Positions 8,434-16,743 are shown, counted from the first letter of the stretch. The stretch is DNA of 33,331 nucleotides from Planctomycetaceae bacterium (GCA_027487735.1 JAIYDA010000055.1:1-33331), one strand, 5' to 3'. Notes: generated by a model not told the origin, from the sequence alone. Translations and numbers: made by a program.

Positions 8434-9678
8434 ATGCCCGACGCTGTGCCGCAGGTGGATTGGCTCGCTGTGGATGACCTGGACTTTCCGCTGCCGCCCG
8501 AGGCGATCGCCACGGCACCGGCGGAGCCCCGGGAGAGCGCGAAGCTGATGGTGGTGGAGCGGCGCACGGGCGAGGTCGTGGCGCACGCGAGCGTGGCGGA
8601 GCTGCCCACGTTTCTGCGAGCGGGCGACGTGCTTGTGCTCAATCGCACGCGCGTGCTGCAGGCACGGCTGGAGGGAAGCCGCGCGGACACGGGGGGAAGC
8701 GTGGATGGGTTGTATCTGCAGCCCGCGCGCGGGCGGACGTGGATTTGTTTGCTGAGCGGCAAGCGGCTGAAGGAGGGCGTGCTGGTGGACGTGCGGACGC
8801 GCGAGGGCACCCTCGCGCCCGTGCGGCTGCTGCTGCGGCACCGCGTGGAAGAGAAAGCCGGGGCGTGGTTGGTGGAGCCATTGGGTGTCGGCAGTGATGG
8901 GGATGCGCTACTGCGACAGCGCGATGAAGAGGTGCTGGAGGCGATTGGGCATACGCCCTTGCCGCCTTACATCCGCGCAGCGCGGAAGCGCGCGCACGAG
9001 GCGGAGGAGCGAGCGGCGGACCGGGATCGGTATCAGACGACCTATGCAGCGCCCGCGGAAGGTGCGCAGCACCTGGGCGAGGCGAGCGACAAGGTGGGCG
9101 TGCTGCACACAGGGTCGGTGGCTGCGCCGACAGCGGGGCTGCACCTGACAGCGGGCGTGCTGGCGGCGGCGCGGGAGCGGGGCGTGGGCGTGGCGCAGGT
9201 GGTGCTGCACGTGGGGCTGGGGACGTTTGCGCCGGTGGAGGTGCAGTTTTTGCAGCAGCACCCGATGCACGAGGAGCGGTGCAGCATGGAGGCCTCGGCG
9301 CGTGATGCGATCCTCGCTGCGCGTGCGGCGGGGGGACGCGTGGTCTGCGTGGGCACCACGAGCGTGCGGACGGTGGAGAGCTATGCGATGCTGCGAGCCT
9401 CGCAGCAGGCCTCTCAGCAAATGTGGCCCGAGTTTGTAGATACGAGGCTGCTCATCGCCCCGGGCTTTGCCTGGATGTGGACGGACGCGCTGCTGACGAA
9501 CTTTCACACGCCGCGATCGACGCTGCTTGCGCTCGTGAGCGCGATGCTGGGCGAGCGAGGCATGCTGAAGCCGGGCGAGGTGCGGAGCGGGCTGACGCGG
9601 CTGAAGGAGCTGTATGCGACAGCGCTGTCGCGCGGGTATCGCTTTTTCTCGTATGGCGATGCGATGCTGCTGCAATGA
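8434..9678 (+). CDS. queA: S-adenosylmethionine:tRNA ribosyltransferase-isomerase
   Basis: QueA transfers and rearranges the ribose of S-adenosylmethionine onto preQ1-tRNA, giving epoxyqueuosine at wobble position 34. Family blocks are 'DFPLPPEAIA', 'LNRTRVLQARL', 'GSVAAPTAGLHLT', 'HVGLGTFAPVEV', 'CVGTTSVRTVES', 'LLTNFHTPRSTLLALVSAM' and the C-terminal 'RFFSYGDAMLL'. The protein has 414 residues, longer than the usual 340-360. About 20 extra residues lie at roughly 205-227, between 'YQTTYA' and 'GSVAAPTAGLH', normally joined by a few residues. The ATG at 8434 is the only in-frame start close to the conserved N-terminus; no strong ribosome-binding site is seen. No tgt or other queuosine gene is adjacent. 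Confidence 0.95.
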   Translation: MPDAVPQVDWLAVDDLDFPLPPEAIATAPAEPRESAKLMVVERRTGEVVAHASVAELPTFLRAGDVLVLNRTRVLQARLEGSRADTGGSVDGLYLQPARGRTWICLLSGKRLKEGVLVDVRTREGTLAPVRLLLRHRVEEKAGAWLVEPLGVGSDGDALLRQRDEEVLEAIGHTPLPPYIRAARKRAHEAEERAADRDRYQTTYAAPAEGAQHLGEASDKVGVLHTGSVAAPTAGLHLTAGVLAAARERGVGVAQVVLHVGLGTFAPVEVQFLQQHPMHEERCSMEASARDAILAARAAGGRVVCVGTTSVRTVESYAMLRASQQASQQMWPEFVDTRLLIAPGFAWMWTDALLTNFHTPRSTLLALVSAMLGERGMLKPGEVRSGLTRLKELYATALSRGYRFFSYGDAMLLQ

Positions 9679-9719
9679 GCGTGGGTGCGTTCGCGGAGCG
9701 ACGCGACGCCGGACAGCGT

Positions 9720-10361
9720 TTAGGCTCTATCCGGCACGAGCAGCGTGAGCAGGTCGCGCCACTCGGCGTATCGGTAAGGAATATCGAAGCGCTCGTGGAG
9801 CGATCGCAAACCATCGTGCAGTGCTTCGCTCAGGGCGTGCTGCCAGGTTTGGGCCTCAGCGTCGCAGAAGTAGACGCGGCACGCGAGGGGCTTGATGTCG
9901 TGCACGCTGCAGGCGTTGGCGATGAGAAACGGGCAGTCGCCCCGCGCGCGGGCGAGGGCAATGGAGTCGTGCGTCAGGAGTGGTGGGGCGGAGCTGGGCT
10001 GCGTGTGCGACGACGCGAGTGCTTGGCCGAAGCCTTGCGGCTCCGCACGCAGCACGGGTAGCGGGATGCTCGTGGTGCTTCCCGTGCTCCCGGCGCTCTC
10101 AGAATCGTGCGGCGTGGGCGCTTGCGCCTGCGGCAGGCGAGACACCGTCCATGCTGCCTCCAGCCCGGTCACATACAGCCTGTGACCAGCCTTCGCGAAG
10201 TTGCAGCAGCGCCCGCTTGCCCAGCAGGCAGGGCCGCGCTGCGAGATTGCCTGCTTGGCACGTTCAAACAAGCCCGCGAGCTCGCGCGCCACATCATCGC
10301 GCCGCGCGGCACGCATCCAAGCCTGAGCGACCTCGCGAGATTCGTCGTTAGTGCTTTGCAT
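9720..10361 (-). CDS. YkgJ-family cysteine-cluster protein
   Basis: Member of the YkgJ family of small proteins with a putative Zn- or Fe/S-binding Cys cluster; function not established. Visible are the first cluster C-x5-CC (CWASGRCC, about residues 46-53) and the later 'GDCPFLIANACSVHDIKPLAC' with 'VYFCD'. Between them sits an unconserved Ser/Thr/Pro-rich stretch of about 60 residues. Start: ATG at 10361; a GTG at 10379 adds six residues and has a weak AAGG upstream, so either may be used. The gene begins about 30 bases after the cyclodeaminase-like gene stops, suggesting one transcript. Its 3' end converges on queA with a 41-base gap. Confidence 0.8.
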   Translation of the reverse strand: MQSTNDESREVAQAWMRAARRDDVARELAGLFERAKQAISQRGPACWASGRCCNFAKAGHRLYVTGLEAAWTVSRLPQAQAPTPHDSESAGSTGSTTSIPLPVLRAEPQGFGQALASSHTQPSSAPPLLTHDSIALARARGDCPFLIANACSVHDIKPLACRVYFCDAEAQTWQHALSEALHDGLRSLHERFDIPYRYAEWRDLLTLLVPDRA

Positions 10362-10391
10362 CGCGGGCGTTTCGATCACGAGCGAAGGGCC

Positions 10392-11054
10392 TTACCACCC
10401 CTCGCGGCAGCGGCTTTCGATGTCGTGCGTCAGGGCGGCGCTGGTGCGGACGAAGCCGTCGATCTGCTCCTGCATCGCGGTGCGGCGTGCGGCATCGCTG
10501 AGGCTCGGGAGGTTGATGACGACGTTCCAGCGCGAAGCCTTGACGGTTGCATCAGCAAGCACGGCAGCAATGGCAAGGTCGCTGCGCAGGTGGGGGTTGG
10601 TCGTGCCGCAGAGTGTGCTCAGCAGGCGCAGCACGTCGAGCGAGCAGGCAGCGAGGGCGAGGGGAATCTGCGCGCTCGCGAGCGTGGCGAGTGAAAGCTG
10701 CTCGCGCCGCGGATCGCCCTCGGGCAGGCGGCTGAGCTCGTTCACCATCGCGTACGCAGCGGCGTCCTCGTTCGCGAGCTCGAGCAGCATGGCGCGGGCG
10801 CGGGTGAGGCGCTTGTCGGCATCGCTCAGCAGCTCCTGGTGCTGCGCGAGGCTCTTCTTGCCCAGGGAGTAGGAGACGGTCATCTGCCCCAGCGCAGCCG
10901 CGAGGGCTCCGCACGCGCCGGCGATTGCGCCGCCCCCAGGCGTGGGCTGCTTCGCGGCGGTGCACGCGAGGAAGTGTGCGAGCGTCATATGCTCGAACGA
11001 AGCGGGCTGCGAGGCGTGGGAAGCGGGAGCGGGGGTGGGCTGCGGAGTGGTCAT
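10392..11054 (-). CDS. Cyclodeaminase/cyclohydrolase family protein (FTCD C-terminal-like)
   Basis: Stand-alone homologue of the cyclodeaminase domain of formiminotransferase-cyclodeaminase, a helical fold acting on one-carbon tetrahydrofolate derivatives. Diagnostic are 'TLAHFL', the glycine-rich 'QPTPGGGAIAGACGALAAALGQM', and the long helices after it. The formiminotransferase domain is absent here. Start: ATG at 11054 gives 220 residues with a 20-residue Pro/Ala/Ser-rich lead. An ATG at 10988 would begin right at the domain (MTLAHFL). The 11054 start codon overlaps that of the divergent plus-strand gene and has no ribosome-binding site, so 10988 may be the true start. Probably co-transcribed with the YkgJ-type gene downstream. 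The enzyme's actual substrate is unknown. Confidence 0.82.
   Translation of the reverse strand: MTTPQPTPAPASHASQPASFEHMTLAHFLACTAAKQPTPGGGAIAGACGALAAALGQMTVSYSLGKKSLAQHQELLSDADKRLTRARAMLLELANEDAAAYAMVNELSRLPEGDPRREQLSLATLASAQIPLALAACSLDVLRLLSTLCGTTNPHLRSDLAIAAVLADATVKASRWNVVINLPSLSDAARRTAMQEQIDGFVRTSAALTHDIESRCREGW
11044..11047 (+). promoter_or_regulatory. Ribosome-binding site fixing the start at 11053
   Basis: GGAG five bases before the ATG at 11053. It lies inside the 5' coding part of the divergent minus-strand gene if that gene starts at 11054. Confidence 0.6.
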
Positions 11055-12012
11055 GGCTGAGGCAGATGATAGAAAACCTGCGGGTGAGCCCACGGCAGAA
11101 TCCGGTGTGGATGCGCCGGCGGCGAGTGAGCCTGTTGGGGTTGCTGGGCTGGCTGATATCGCTACGCCGGCTGATGTCACTGCACCAGCTGATATCGCTG
11201 CGCCGGCGGGTTTCATCGAGCGCGTCGGCTTGGTGCCGCCCAAGGGCAAGCCCGATCCGTACGCGCACCGGCGGGGTGAGCCACGCAGTTTTATTGCGCT
11301 GTGGATTCTCTATGTCGCGGGCTCGATCGTGCTGTCGCTCACGGCGCTGGGGGCTCGGGGCTTTCTTGATGAGCAGGTGTATCGGGCGGGGCTGTCGCGG
11401 CTGATGGTGGCGCTGCTGGCGGGCGTGGTGCTGGTGTGGCCTTTGTTGCGCCTCAGCCAGGTGGGGCCAGTGGCGGTGATCCGGAGTTTTCTGGGTGATC
11501 TGTTCATCATCACGGTGCCTCTGCTGGGCGTGGTGCTGCCTCAGTGCTTGCCCTGGATGGACGTGTGGCCCGCAGAGGTTGCGCTCTGCGCGTCGCTGTG
11601 GTGCTTCGCGTGGGGACTGGTGGTGGCGGGGGTGCTCAGCAATGTGTTTGCGCGAGGGGAGCACGCGAGCCACGGGGCGCGAATGCTCGGGGCGGGCGTG
11701 CTCGCGCTCGCGTGCCTGCTGCCCGCGGCGTTCTTGCCCTTTGTCGAGCTGCGCACGCAGGGGGCGGGGCAGGGGCTGGCGTTTACGGCGTGGCTGCTGC
11801 CCAGCCCGGTTGGCGGCATGTGGGACATTCTGCGCGATCGCAGCTGGAGCGGGCAGCCAGCCCGCATCGCTCCGCAGCACTGGACGGCGGCGATGACGGT
11901 GCTGGGCGCTGGGGTGCTGCTGGTGGGCATTGCGTGGGGGCGGCGGGCGCTTGGGGCGCGCGTGGATGGCGGGCGGGGCCCCGGCACGCCCGCCCAGAGG
12001 CCGCTAGACTAG
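11053..12012 (+). CDS. Six-helix membrane protein, function unknown
   Basis: Protein of 319 residues that I do not recognise. Residues 1-50 are Ala/Pro/Asp-rich with a threefold imperfect repeat of 'ADIAxPAD' type. A short charged linker (PPKGKPDPYAHRRGEPR) follows, then about six membrane helices. The first is near 79-101 (SFIALWILYVAGSIVLSLTA), and later ones contain 'LFIITVPLLGVVLP' and 'MLGAGVLALACLLPAAFL'. The C-terminal tail is short and Gly/Arg-rich. The start is well supported by GGAG at 11044-11047. It is divergent from the cyclodeaminase-like gene with interlocked start codons and is followed by a terminator, so it appears monocistronic. No catalytic motif is seen. Confidence 0.8.
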   Translation: MAEADDRKPAGEPTAESGVDAPAASEPVGVAGLADIATPADVTAPADIAAPAGFIERVGLVPPKGKPDPYAHRRGEPRSFIALWILYVAGSIVLSLTALGARGFLDEQVYRAGLSRLMVALLAGVVLVWPLLRLSQVGPVAVIRSFLGDLFIITVPLLGVVLPQCLPWMDVWPAEVALCASLWCFAWGLVVAGVLSNVFARGEHASHGARMLGAGVLALACLLPAAFLPFVELRTQGAGQGLAFTAWLLPSPVGGMWDILRDRSWSGQPARIAPQHWTAAMTVLGAGVLLVGIAWGRRALGARVDGGRGPGTPAQRPLD

Positions 12013-12033
12013 ACCAACTTAGTGCAGACTCTG

Positions 12034-12078
12034 CCCGCCTCCGCGAAGCGCCGCTTCGTGCAGCGCGGGATGTTTTTT
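12034..12078 (+). terminator. Rho-independent terminator before greA
   Basis: Inner stem CGAAGC (12044-12049) / GCTTCG (12053-12058) and outer CCCGC (12034-12038) / GCGGG (12065-12069). These are followed by T, G and six T (12073-12078). It ends the membrane-protein transcript; greA begins 32 bases later. Confidence 0.65.
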
Positions 12079-12110
12079 CGGTTTGAGTGCAAGCTCGGGA
12101 GAGCCCCGCG

Positions 12111-12581
12111 ATGGAAATGGTGACGAAGGCTGAACGTGAGCAACTCGAGCAGCGCCTGGCTGCGCTGATCGCCAATCGCCCGGTGATCTCGGCCCGCATT
12201 GCCGAGGCCCGCGCCCATGGCGACCTGCGCGAGAACGGCGACTATCACGCGGCCCGTGAGCAGCAGGGGATGGACGAAGCCGAGATTCGCAGGCTGCAGG
12301 AGCGGTTGTCGAACATGTCGGTGATCGACGAGCGCATGACCAAGGCTCTGCACAACACCGTGTTCATCGGGTGCACCGTGAAGCTGCACGACGAGCAGTT
12401 TGGCGACGACGACCTTTACAAGCTCGTGGGCGAGGCGAGCGGGAATGCCGGGGGCGATGTCGTCGAGGTGACGGCGAGCAGCCCGATGGGCGAGGCTCTG
12501 CTGAAGGCCAAGGTTGGAGACACCATCCGCGTGAACGCGCCGCGAGGCGTGAAGAAGTTCACGATCGTCGAGATTCTGTGA
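12111..12581 (+). CDS. greA: Transcription elongation factor GreA
   Basis: GreA enters the secondary channel of RNA polymerase and stimulates cleavage of backtracked transcripts. The N-terminal coiled coil carries the catalytic tip 'GDLRENGDYHAAREQQ' with the acidic Asp and Glu. The C-terminal FKBP-like domain includes 'VGDTIRVNAPRGVKKFTIVEI'. At 156 residues it has the usual length. Start ATG at 12111 with GGGAG at 12097-12101; a second ATG at 12117 would shorten it by two residues. The terminator upstream implies a promoter in the 100-bp gap or read-through. Confidence 0.95.
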   Translation: MEMVTKAEREQLEQRLAALIANRPVISARIAEARAHGDLRENGDYHAAREQQGMDEAEIRRLQERLSNMSVIDERMTKALHNTVFIGCTVKLHDEQFGDDDLYKLVGEASGNAGGDVVEVTASSPMGEALLKAKVGDTIRVNAPRGVKKFTIVEIL

Positions 12582-12630
12582 GCGCGGATTTCTGGTTTTT
12601 TCGGCCCACGGGCAGCAGACGCACACCGCT

Positions 12631-13278
12631 TTGAACATCGACACCGCACAAGCCCTGGTCGATGTGGTGGCGATGAAAGACTTCGCGACGGCCGCGCACA
12701 CCTGGCGAGTGACGCTCTATGCGCGGGCGATAGCCGAGCGCATGGGCGTGTCGCACGAGGAGGCGGATCGCGTGGCGCTCGCGGCCGCGGTGCACGACCT
12801 GGGGAAGATCGACGTGCCCGATGCCATATTGCGCAAGCCCGACGTGCTGACGCCCGACGAGCTGGTGGTCATGCGCACGCACGCTGTGCTGGGGCACGAT
12901 CGCCTGGTGGCGATGGGCGAGGAAGACCCGCTCGTGCTGGCGATCACGCGCAGCCACCACGAGCGCGTGGATGGCTCGGGCTATCCCGATGGGCTGCGGG
13001 GCGACAAGATTCCCACGCTGGTGCGGGCGTTTGCGGTGGTCGATACGTTCGACGCGCTGACAAGCTATCGCCCCTATCGGCAGGAGGTCGGGCATGCTGC
13101 TGCAAAGGCGGCGCTGCGCGAGCTAGGCGAGCGAGCGGGCGAGTGGTATGACGAAAGTGCGGTGCGGGCCCTTGGCGCGATGTTCGATGCGGGCGAGCTG
13201 CTGTGGATCATGGAGCACCACAACCGCACGGAGCCCACTGGCTTTCCGCGTTTGCCCGACGAGCCTGGCGGGGCGTGA
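12631..13278 (+). CDS. Stand-alone HD-GYP domain protein
   Basis: HD-GYP proteins are metal-dependent phosphohydrolases, typically hydrolysing cyclic di-GMP. The 215-residue protein has the HD pair in HDLGK (55-59), the second histidine pair in 'RSHHERVDGSGYPDGL' (HH at 109-110, GYP at 117-119), and 'VVDTFDALTSYRPYR', the family's late metal/helix motif. There is no receiver, GAF or other sensor domain, so input must come from elsewhere. The start is TTG at 12631, chosen because it gives a complete first helix; no clear ribosome-binding site. It lies 49 bases after greA, so co-transcription is possible. Whether it acts on c-di-GMP is inference. Confidence 0.88.
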   Translation: MNIDTAQALVDVVAMKDFATAAHTWRVTLYARAIAERMGVSHEEADRVALAAAVHDLGKIDVPDAILRKPDVLTPDELVVMRTHAVLGHDRLVAMGEEDPLVLAITRSHHERVDGSGYPDGLRGDKIPTLVRAFAVVDTFDALTSYRPYRQEVGHAAAKAALRELGERAGEWYDESAVRALGAMFDAGELLWIMEHHNRTEPTGFPRLPDEPGGA

Positions 13279-13440
13279 CGCACACTCGCAGCCCGCACGG
13301 GCCTGCTGACCGGCACACCCGCGCCAGCCTGCATGATCGCGCACGCTTCGCCAGCCTGCGCTCCGTGCGCAGCTTCATGGGCCATAAGCCCAGAAATCGC
13401 CCGCAGTTCCTGTGGTCGCGTGCGGGGTTTCATACAGTGG

Positions 13441-15285
13441 ATGGTGGATATGCCCGCTTCCGCACCATCATCGGCTAGCCGCTCGCCTCTTAAGCAGGGC
13501 ACAGCAGTGCCGCCGCCTGGGACGGTGCCCGCACCGCTGCCCTTCAGCGGCGAGCAGTTTGCGCCGCAGTTGCAGCTTGCGCGAGAGGACGCGCGGAGCG
13601 CGAGCGGCACCTATGAGCCGCCCGTGGCGCCGGGGCTGGTGCCCGATGCGTCGCCCGCGCTGGTGGGGCTGAGCGAGACGCAGCGGCGTGCGCACGCGGA
13701 GCGCCTGTCGCACGCGCACCCGTGGGAAGTGATGGACCTGCGGCAGCGACTTCGCTGGGTGGCGCGGTTTCGGGCGGGGGTTGCGCTGCATCGCGAGCAG
13801 TTGTGCAAGCTGATGGAGGAAGAGGTTGCCAAGCCCTTTGCCGAGGCGTTGCTGACGGATGTTGCTCCGCTCATGGCTGCGTGCAAGTGGGTGGAGAAGC
13901 GTGCGCCGCGCGTGCTGGGCCCGCGCCGCGTGGGGGGCACGCCCTTCTGGATGAAAGCCAAGGTGCGCGAGCTGCGGGCCCCGCTGGGCAAGGTCGCGAT
14001 CATCGCGACCTGGAACTATCCGGTGCAGCTGCTGGGCATTCAGCTCGTGCACGCGCTGGTGGCGGGCAATCGTGTGGTGGTCAAGCCCAGCGAGCGTGCC
14101 CCACGCACGCAGGTGCGGCTGCTGGAGATCGCTATCGAGGCGGGGCTGCCGCCCGGTACGCTGGAGTGGACGGGGCACAGCCGCGAGGCGGGCGCCACGA
14201 TGCTCGCGACGCGCAGCTTTGACCACGTGGTGTTCACGGGCAGCAGCGAGGTGGGGGTGCGCATCGCCGCGACGCTCGCAAAGGGCCTCACGCCCACGAC
14301 GCTGGAGCTCTCGGGCCGCGACTCGGCGTTTGTGCTCGCGGATGCCGACCCCAAGAAGGCGGCTCGCTGTCTGTGGGCCGCGACGACGCTGAACGGCGGA
14401 CAGACGTGCATGGCCCCGCGGCGCGTGCTGGTGGTGGGGGATGTGTACGACAAGCTGGTGGCAGGGCTCGCGAAGCTCGCGGGCAAGGCTCAGCCCAGGG
14501 CGCTGATCGACGAGCGAGCCGCGAACACGTGCAAGGAGCTGGTGGCGAAGGCGCTGGGGCGCGGCGCACGCGATCTTGGGCTGCACGGCAGCGAGCCCGC
14601 GGCCCTTGCGAGCAACGTGCCGGGCGAGACAGTGGACCGGTTCTTCCGTCCCACGGTGCTCGCGCCGTGCGAGCCCACGATGGAGGTGGTGCAGGGCAGG
14701 CACTTTGGGCCCTTGCTGGCAGTGGTGCGGTGCTTCAACATCGAGGAGGCGCTGCGCATCCACGGGCAGTGCGACCAGCACCTGGTGGCGTGCGTGTTTA
14801 CGCGTGACCGAAGCGTGGGCGAACTGCTGGGCAAACGCCTGGGCCTCACGACGGTGCTCATCAACGACTGCATCATGCCCACGGGGCATCCTGGCGTCAG
14901 CATCGGCGGCAGCGGGCTCTCGGGCATGGGCGTGTCGCGAGGCGAGGAGGGCCTGCGCAGCATGACGCGTGTGTCGCACATCGCGACGGGCAAACATGGG
15001 ATTGCGCAGCTCTCCAAGCCCATTCCGATGTGGCAGATGGGCTGGCTGAGCAAGATGCTCGGGTGGTGGTATGGCGCGGGCAAGGCGCACACGCTGCCCA
15101 AGGCGGGTGAGGCAGGCGGGCCCGCACCGCAGGCTGCTGCCGCGCCCACGCTGGGTCGCGCGGGTGAGGGGGCGTCGCTCCCGCTCGCGCCGGCGGCTGA
15201 GGGTGCAGCGCCCGCGATCGTGCACAGCACGCCACTGCCCGTGACGGGCGTGGGCAATGCCGGGGCGGGCAAGCGGCCGCTTTGA
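13441..15285 (+). CDS. Aldehyde dehydrogenase family protein
   Basis: NAD(P)-dependent oxidation of an aldehyde to the acid. The catalytic residues are all present at normal spacing: Asn192 in ATWNYP, Glu289 in LELSGRDS, and nucleophile Cys323 in GGQTCMAPRR. 'VFTGSSEVG' is the cofactor-binding turn. The protein is 614 residues, with an extra N-terminal Ala/Pro-rich segment of about 60 residues and a C-terminal extension after 'GVSRGEEGLRSMT', whose last 60 residues are low-complexity Ala/Gly/Pro. It resembles class-3-like, possibly membrane-associated, ALDHs; the hydrophobic 'WQMGWLSKMLGWWYG' near the end may touch the membrane. Start ATG at 13441; 13450 is an in-frame alternative with GGTGG upstream. 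The substrate is unknown. Confidence 0.88.
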   Translation: MVDMPASAPSSASRSPLKQGTAVPPPGTVPAPLPFSGEQFAPQLQLAREDARSASGTYEPPVAPGLVPDASPALVGLSETQRRAHAERLSHAHPWEVMDLRQRLRWVARFRAGVALHREQLCKLMEEEVAKPFAEALLTDVAPLMAACKWVEKRAPRVLGPRRVGGTPFWMKAKVRELRAPLGKVAIIATWNYPVQLLGIQLVHALVAGNRVVVKPSERAPRTQVRLLEIAIEAGLPPGTLEWTGHSREAGATMLATRSFDHVVFTGSSEVGVRIAATLAKGLTPTTLELSGRDSAFVLADADPKKAARCLWAATTLNGGQTCMAPRRVLVVGDVYDKLVAGLAKLAGKAQPRALIDERAANTCKELVAKALGRGARDLGLHGSEPAALASNVPGETVDRFFRPTVLAPCEPTMEVVQGRHFGPLLAVVRCFNIEEALRIHGQCDQHLVACVFTRDRSVGELLGKRLGLTTVLINDCIMPTGHPGVSIGGSGLSGMGVSRGEEGLRSMTRVSHIATGKHGIAQLSKPIPMWQMGWLSKMLGWWYGAGKAHTLPKAGEAGGPAPQAAAAPTLGRAGEGASLPLAPAAEGAAPAIVHSTPLPVTGVGNAGAGKRPL

Positions 15286-15362
15286 GGCTTGGTGGGCGAC
15301 TCGCGCGATCATGGGCGATGGCCAGTGGTTGCGTGCGATGGCAAGGGAAGAACTCGATGACG

Positions 15363-15393
15363 ACAAGGCCTCGCGTGGTGCGCGAGGCCTTGT
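15363..15393 (+). terminator. Strong hairpin after the aldehyde dehydrogenase gene
   Basis: Perfect 13-bp stem ACAAGGCCTCGCG (15363-15375) / CGCGAGGCCTTGT (15381-15393) with loop TGGTG. Only a weak T-rich tail (GCTTTCG) follows, so termination may be partial. Confidence 0.6.
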
Positions 15394-15755
15394 GCTTTCG
15401 GGCGAATCCGCGCTGGGCCGACCGACGCTGAGTCAATGCAGTCGTGTCCTCTGTTGTGTCTGTGCGGAGCCAGCCCGCAGTGCACGTGCGAGACGAGTGC
15501 CTCGAATCGGATGCACTGCGATCAGTACGCACGCCCATCGCAGCGCCACATAACTCGTGCAACGTGGCGCGTGTGTGCGGCCTGGGAGGGCGCGCAGGGC
15601 CCGAGCACCTCAGATTGTCGTCACTTCGCGTTGCGGTTTTCCCCCGTATCTGGCACACTGGGGTCGCTCGCCACGGGCCCTCATCGGCGCGGGGCGGGCG
15701 CTCCTTCAGCGTGGAGCTTTGTCGGGAAACACACACGAGAACTGGAGTCAGGACT
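15394..15755. other. Intergenic region upstream of the first sorting-tail protein
   Basis: No gene is supported here. Near 15631-15659 a weak sigma-70-like pair TTGCGG - 17 bp - CACACT is possible but poor. GGAG at 15744-15747 is the ribosome-binding site for the gene at 15756. The rest shows no recognisable element. Confidence 0.4.
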
Positions 15756-16544
15756 ATGGGCAGCAAGATGTTGGCAGTTGCCACCCTCGCCATGATGGCG
15801 GGCATGGCGCAGGCGGCGGAGTATGAGTGGAACTGGACGACCCCCGCAAGCCCCGTGACGAACAACACGGGCGGCACGTTCGAGTCGATCAGCGCTCGCT
15901 TTGATCAGTCGAGCAACCTGTTCGTCTGGGATGTCGTGTTCAGCAACCAGATCACCAAGGGCTACACCCTCGCGGTGAACGACGGGCCCAACCCCAAGGG
16001 GCACGCGGGCGAGCTCGCCCTGCTGTACGTTGACTTCTCGAATGCCAGCACCCGCAAGGTGACGGCCTACGCCTACAACGGCGCGAACACCAACCGCAGC
16101 TGGACCGACGGCAACGGGCAGGTCGCTGGTGATCAGCCGGGCGACTTCATCCAGGGTTCGAACACCCCGGGTTGGTACGAGCTCATCGTGCAGGACACCA
16201 GCGATGGCAAGCGTCGCGTGAACCTGACGGTGAACGCTGGCACGATCAACAGCCACAACCCGCGGTATCCCGGTCCGGGTGGCGCGAGCGAGTGGGAAGG
16301 CCTGGCGTTTGGTTCGCAGCTTGGTCTGTGGATGCACACGTACAGCGGCCTGACCACGGGCTACTTCAACAACGGTCGCCTCTGTGGCTGGCAGAGCAGC
16401 GGTGAGGGCTGGTTCGATGCGTCGAACTTCAACACCGTGCTCGTGCCCCTGCCCCCGGCGGCTTGGGCGGGCATCGGCGGGCTCGCAATCGCGGGCATCG
16501 TCGGTCGTCGCCGCAAGGCAGCGATGAAGGCCGAGCAGGCGTAA
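15756..16544 (+). CDS. Secreted protein with PEP-CTERM/VPLPA-like sorting tail (paralogue 1)
   Basis: Exported protein of 262 residues. It has an N-terminal signal peptide (MGSKMLAVATLAMMAGMAQA, cleavage expected after AQA) and an Asn/Gly/Trp-rich beta-type body. The C-terminal tail is VPLPPAAW, a short hydrophobic helix, then GRRRKA. That tripartite tail matches the exosortase-recognised PEP-CTERM/VPLPA class, though no exosortase is in this window. The body ('EWNWTTP', 'GGTFESISA', 'NDGPNPKGHAGELALLY', 'YPGPGGASEW') matches no domain I know. It is paralogous along its whole length to the next gene. Start supported by GGAG eight bases upstream; a strong terminator follows. A surface or matrix role is inferred. 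Confidence 0.85.
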   Translation: MGSKMLAVATLAMMAGMAQAAEYEWNWTTPASPVTNNTGGTFESISARFDQSSNLFVWDVVFSNQITKGYTLAVNDGPNPKGHAGELALLYVDFSNASTRKVTAYAYNGANTNRSWTDGNGQVAGDQPGDFIQGSNTPGWYELIVQDTSDGKRRVNLTVNAGTINSHNPRYPGPGGASEWEGLAFGSQLGLWMHTYSGLTTGYFNNGRLCGWQSSGEGWFDASNFNTVLVPLPPAAWAGIGGLAIAGIVGRRRKAAMKAEQA

Positions 16545-16580
16545 GTCTGGCACGTGAGTTTGTTCTCGGTCGTTGTTTCG

Positions 16581-16611
16581 GCCACCCATGCACCCGCATG
16601 GGTGGCTTTTT
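16581..16611 (+). terminator. Rho-independent terminator
   Basis: Stem GCCACCCATG (16581-16590) / CATGGGTGGC (16597-16606), six-base loop, then TTTTT (16607-16611). It separates the two paralogous secreted-protein genes, so each has its own transcript. Confidence 0.9.
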
Positions 16612-16619
16612 GCGTGTTC

Positions 16620-16639
16620 TTTGACGGGGGAGTGTCAAA
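16620..16639. promoter_or_regulatory. Inverted repeat upstream of the second paralogue's promoter
   Basis: TTTGAC (16620-16625) and GTCAAA (16634-16639) form a dyad with an eight-base spacer, 26 bp before the -35 box. Possibly an activator or repressor site; it could also be chance. Confidence 0.35.
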
Positions 16640-16665
16640 AAATGCGCAAGGTTGGGTGAAACCCC

Positions 16666-16694
16666 TTGTCCTCAGATGCGGTTCTGGGTATGCT
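16666..16694 (+). promoter_or_regulatory. Sigma-70-type promoter of paralogue 2
   Basis: TTGTCC (16666-16671), a 17-bp spacer and TATGCT (16689-16694), about 50 bases before the start codon. It fits the isolated position of the gene after a terminator. A small CCCG/CGGG hairpin lies in the predicted leader. Confidence 0.5.
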
Positions 16695-16743
16695 CTTTGT
16701 CGAGGAACAACCCGCCCACAACGGGTGTATTGAGGAAACGCAT

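Noticed and set aside
11053..12012. Homology between the membrane proteins at 11053 and 17656
   Set aside because: Both have about six helices and hydrophilic ends, but no shared motifs were found by eye.
13468..15366. 632-residue minus-strand ORF opposite the aldehyde dehydrogenase gene
   Set aside because: The plus strand carries all catalytic residues at correct spacing; the antisense product is His/Arg-rich shadow sequence.
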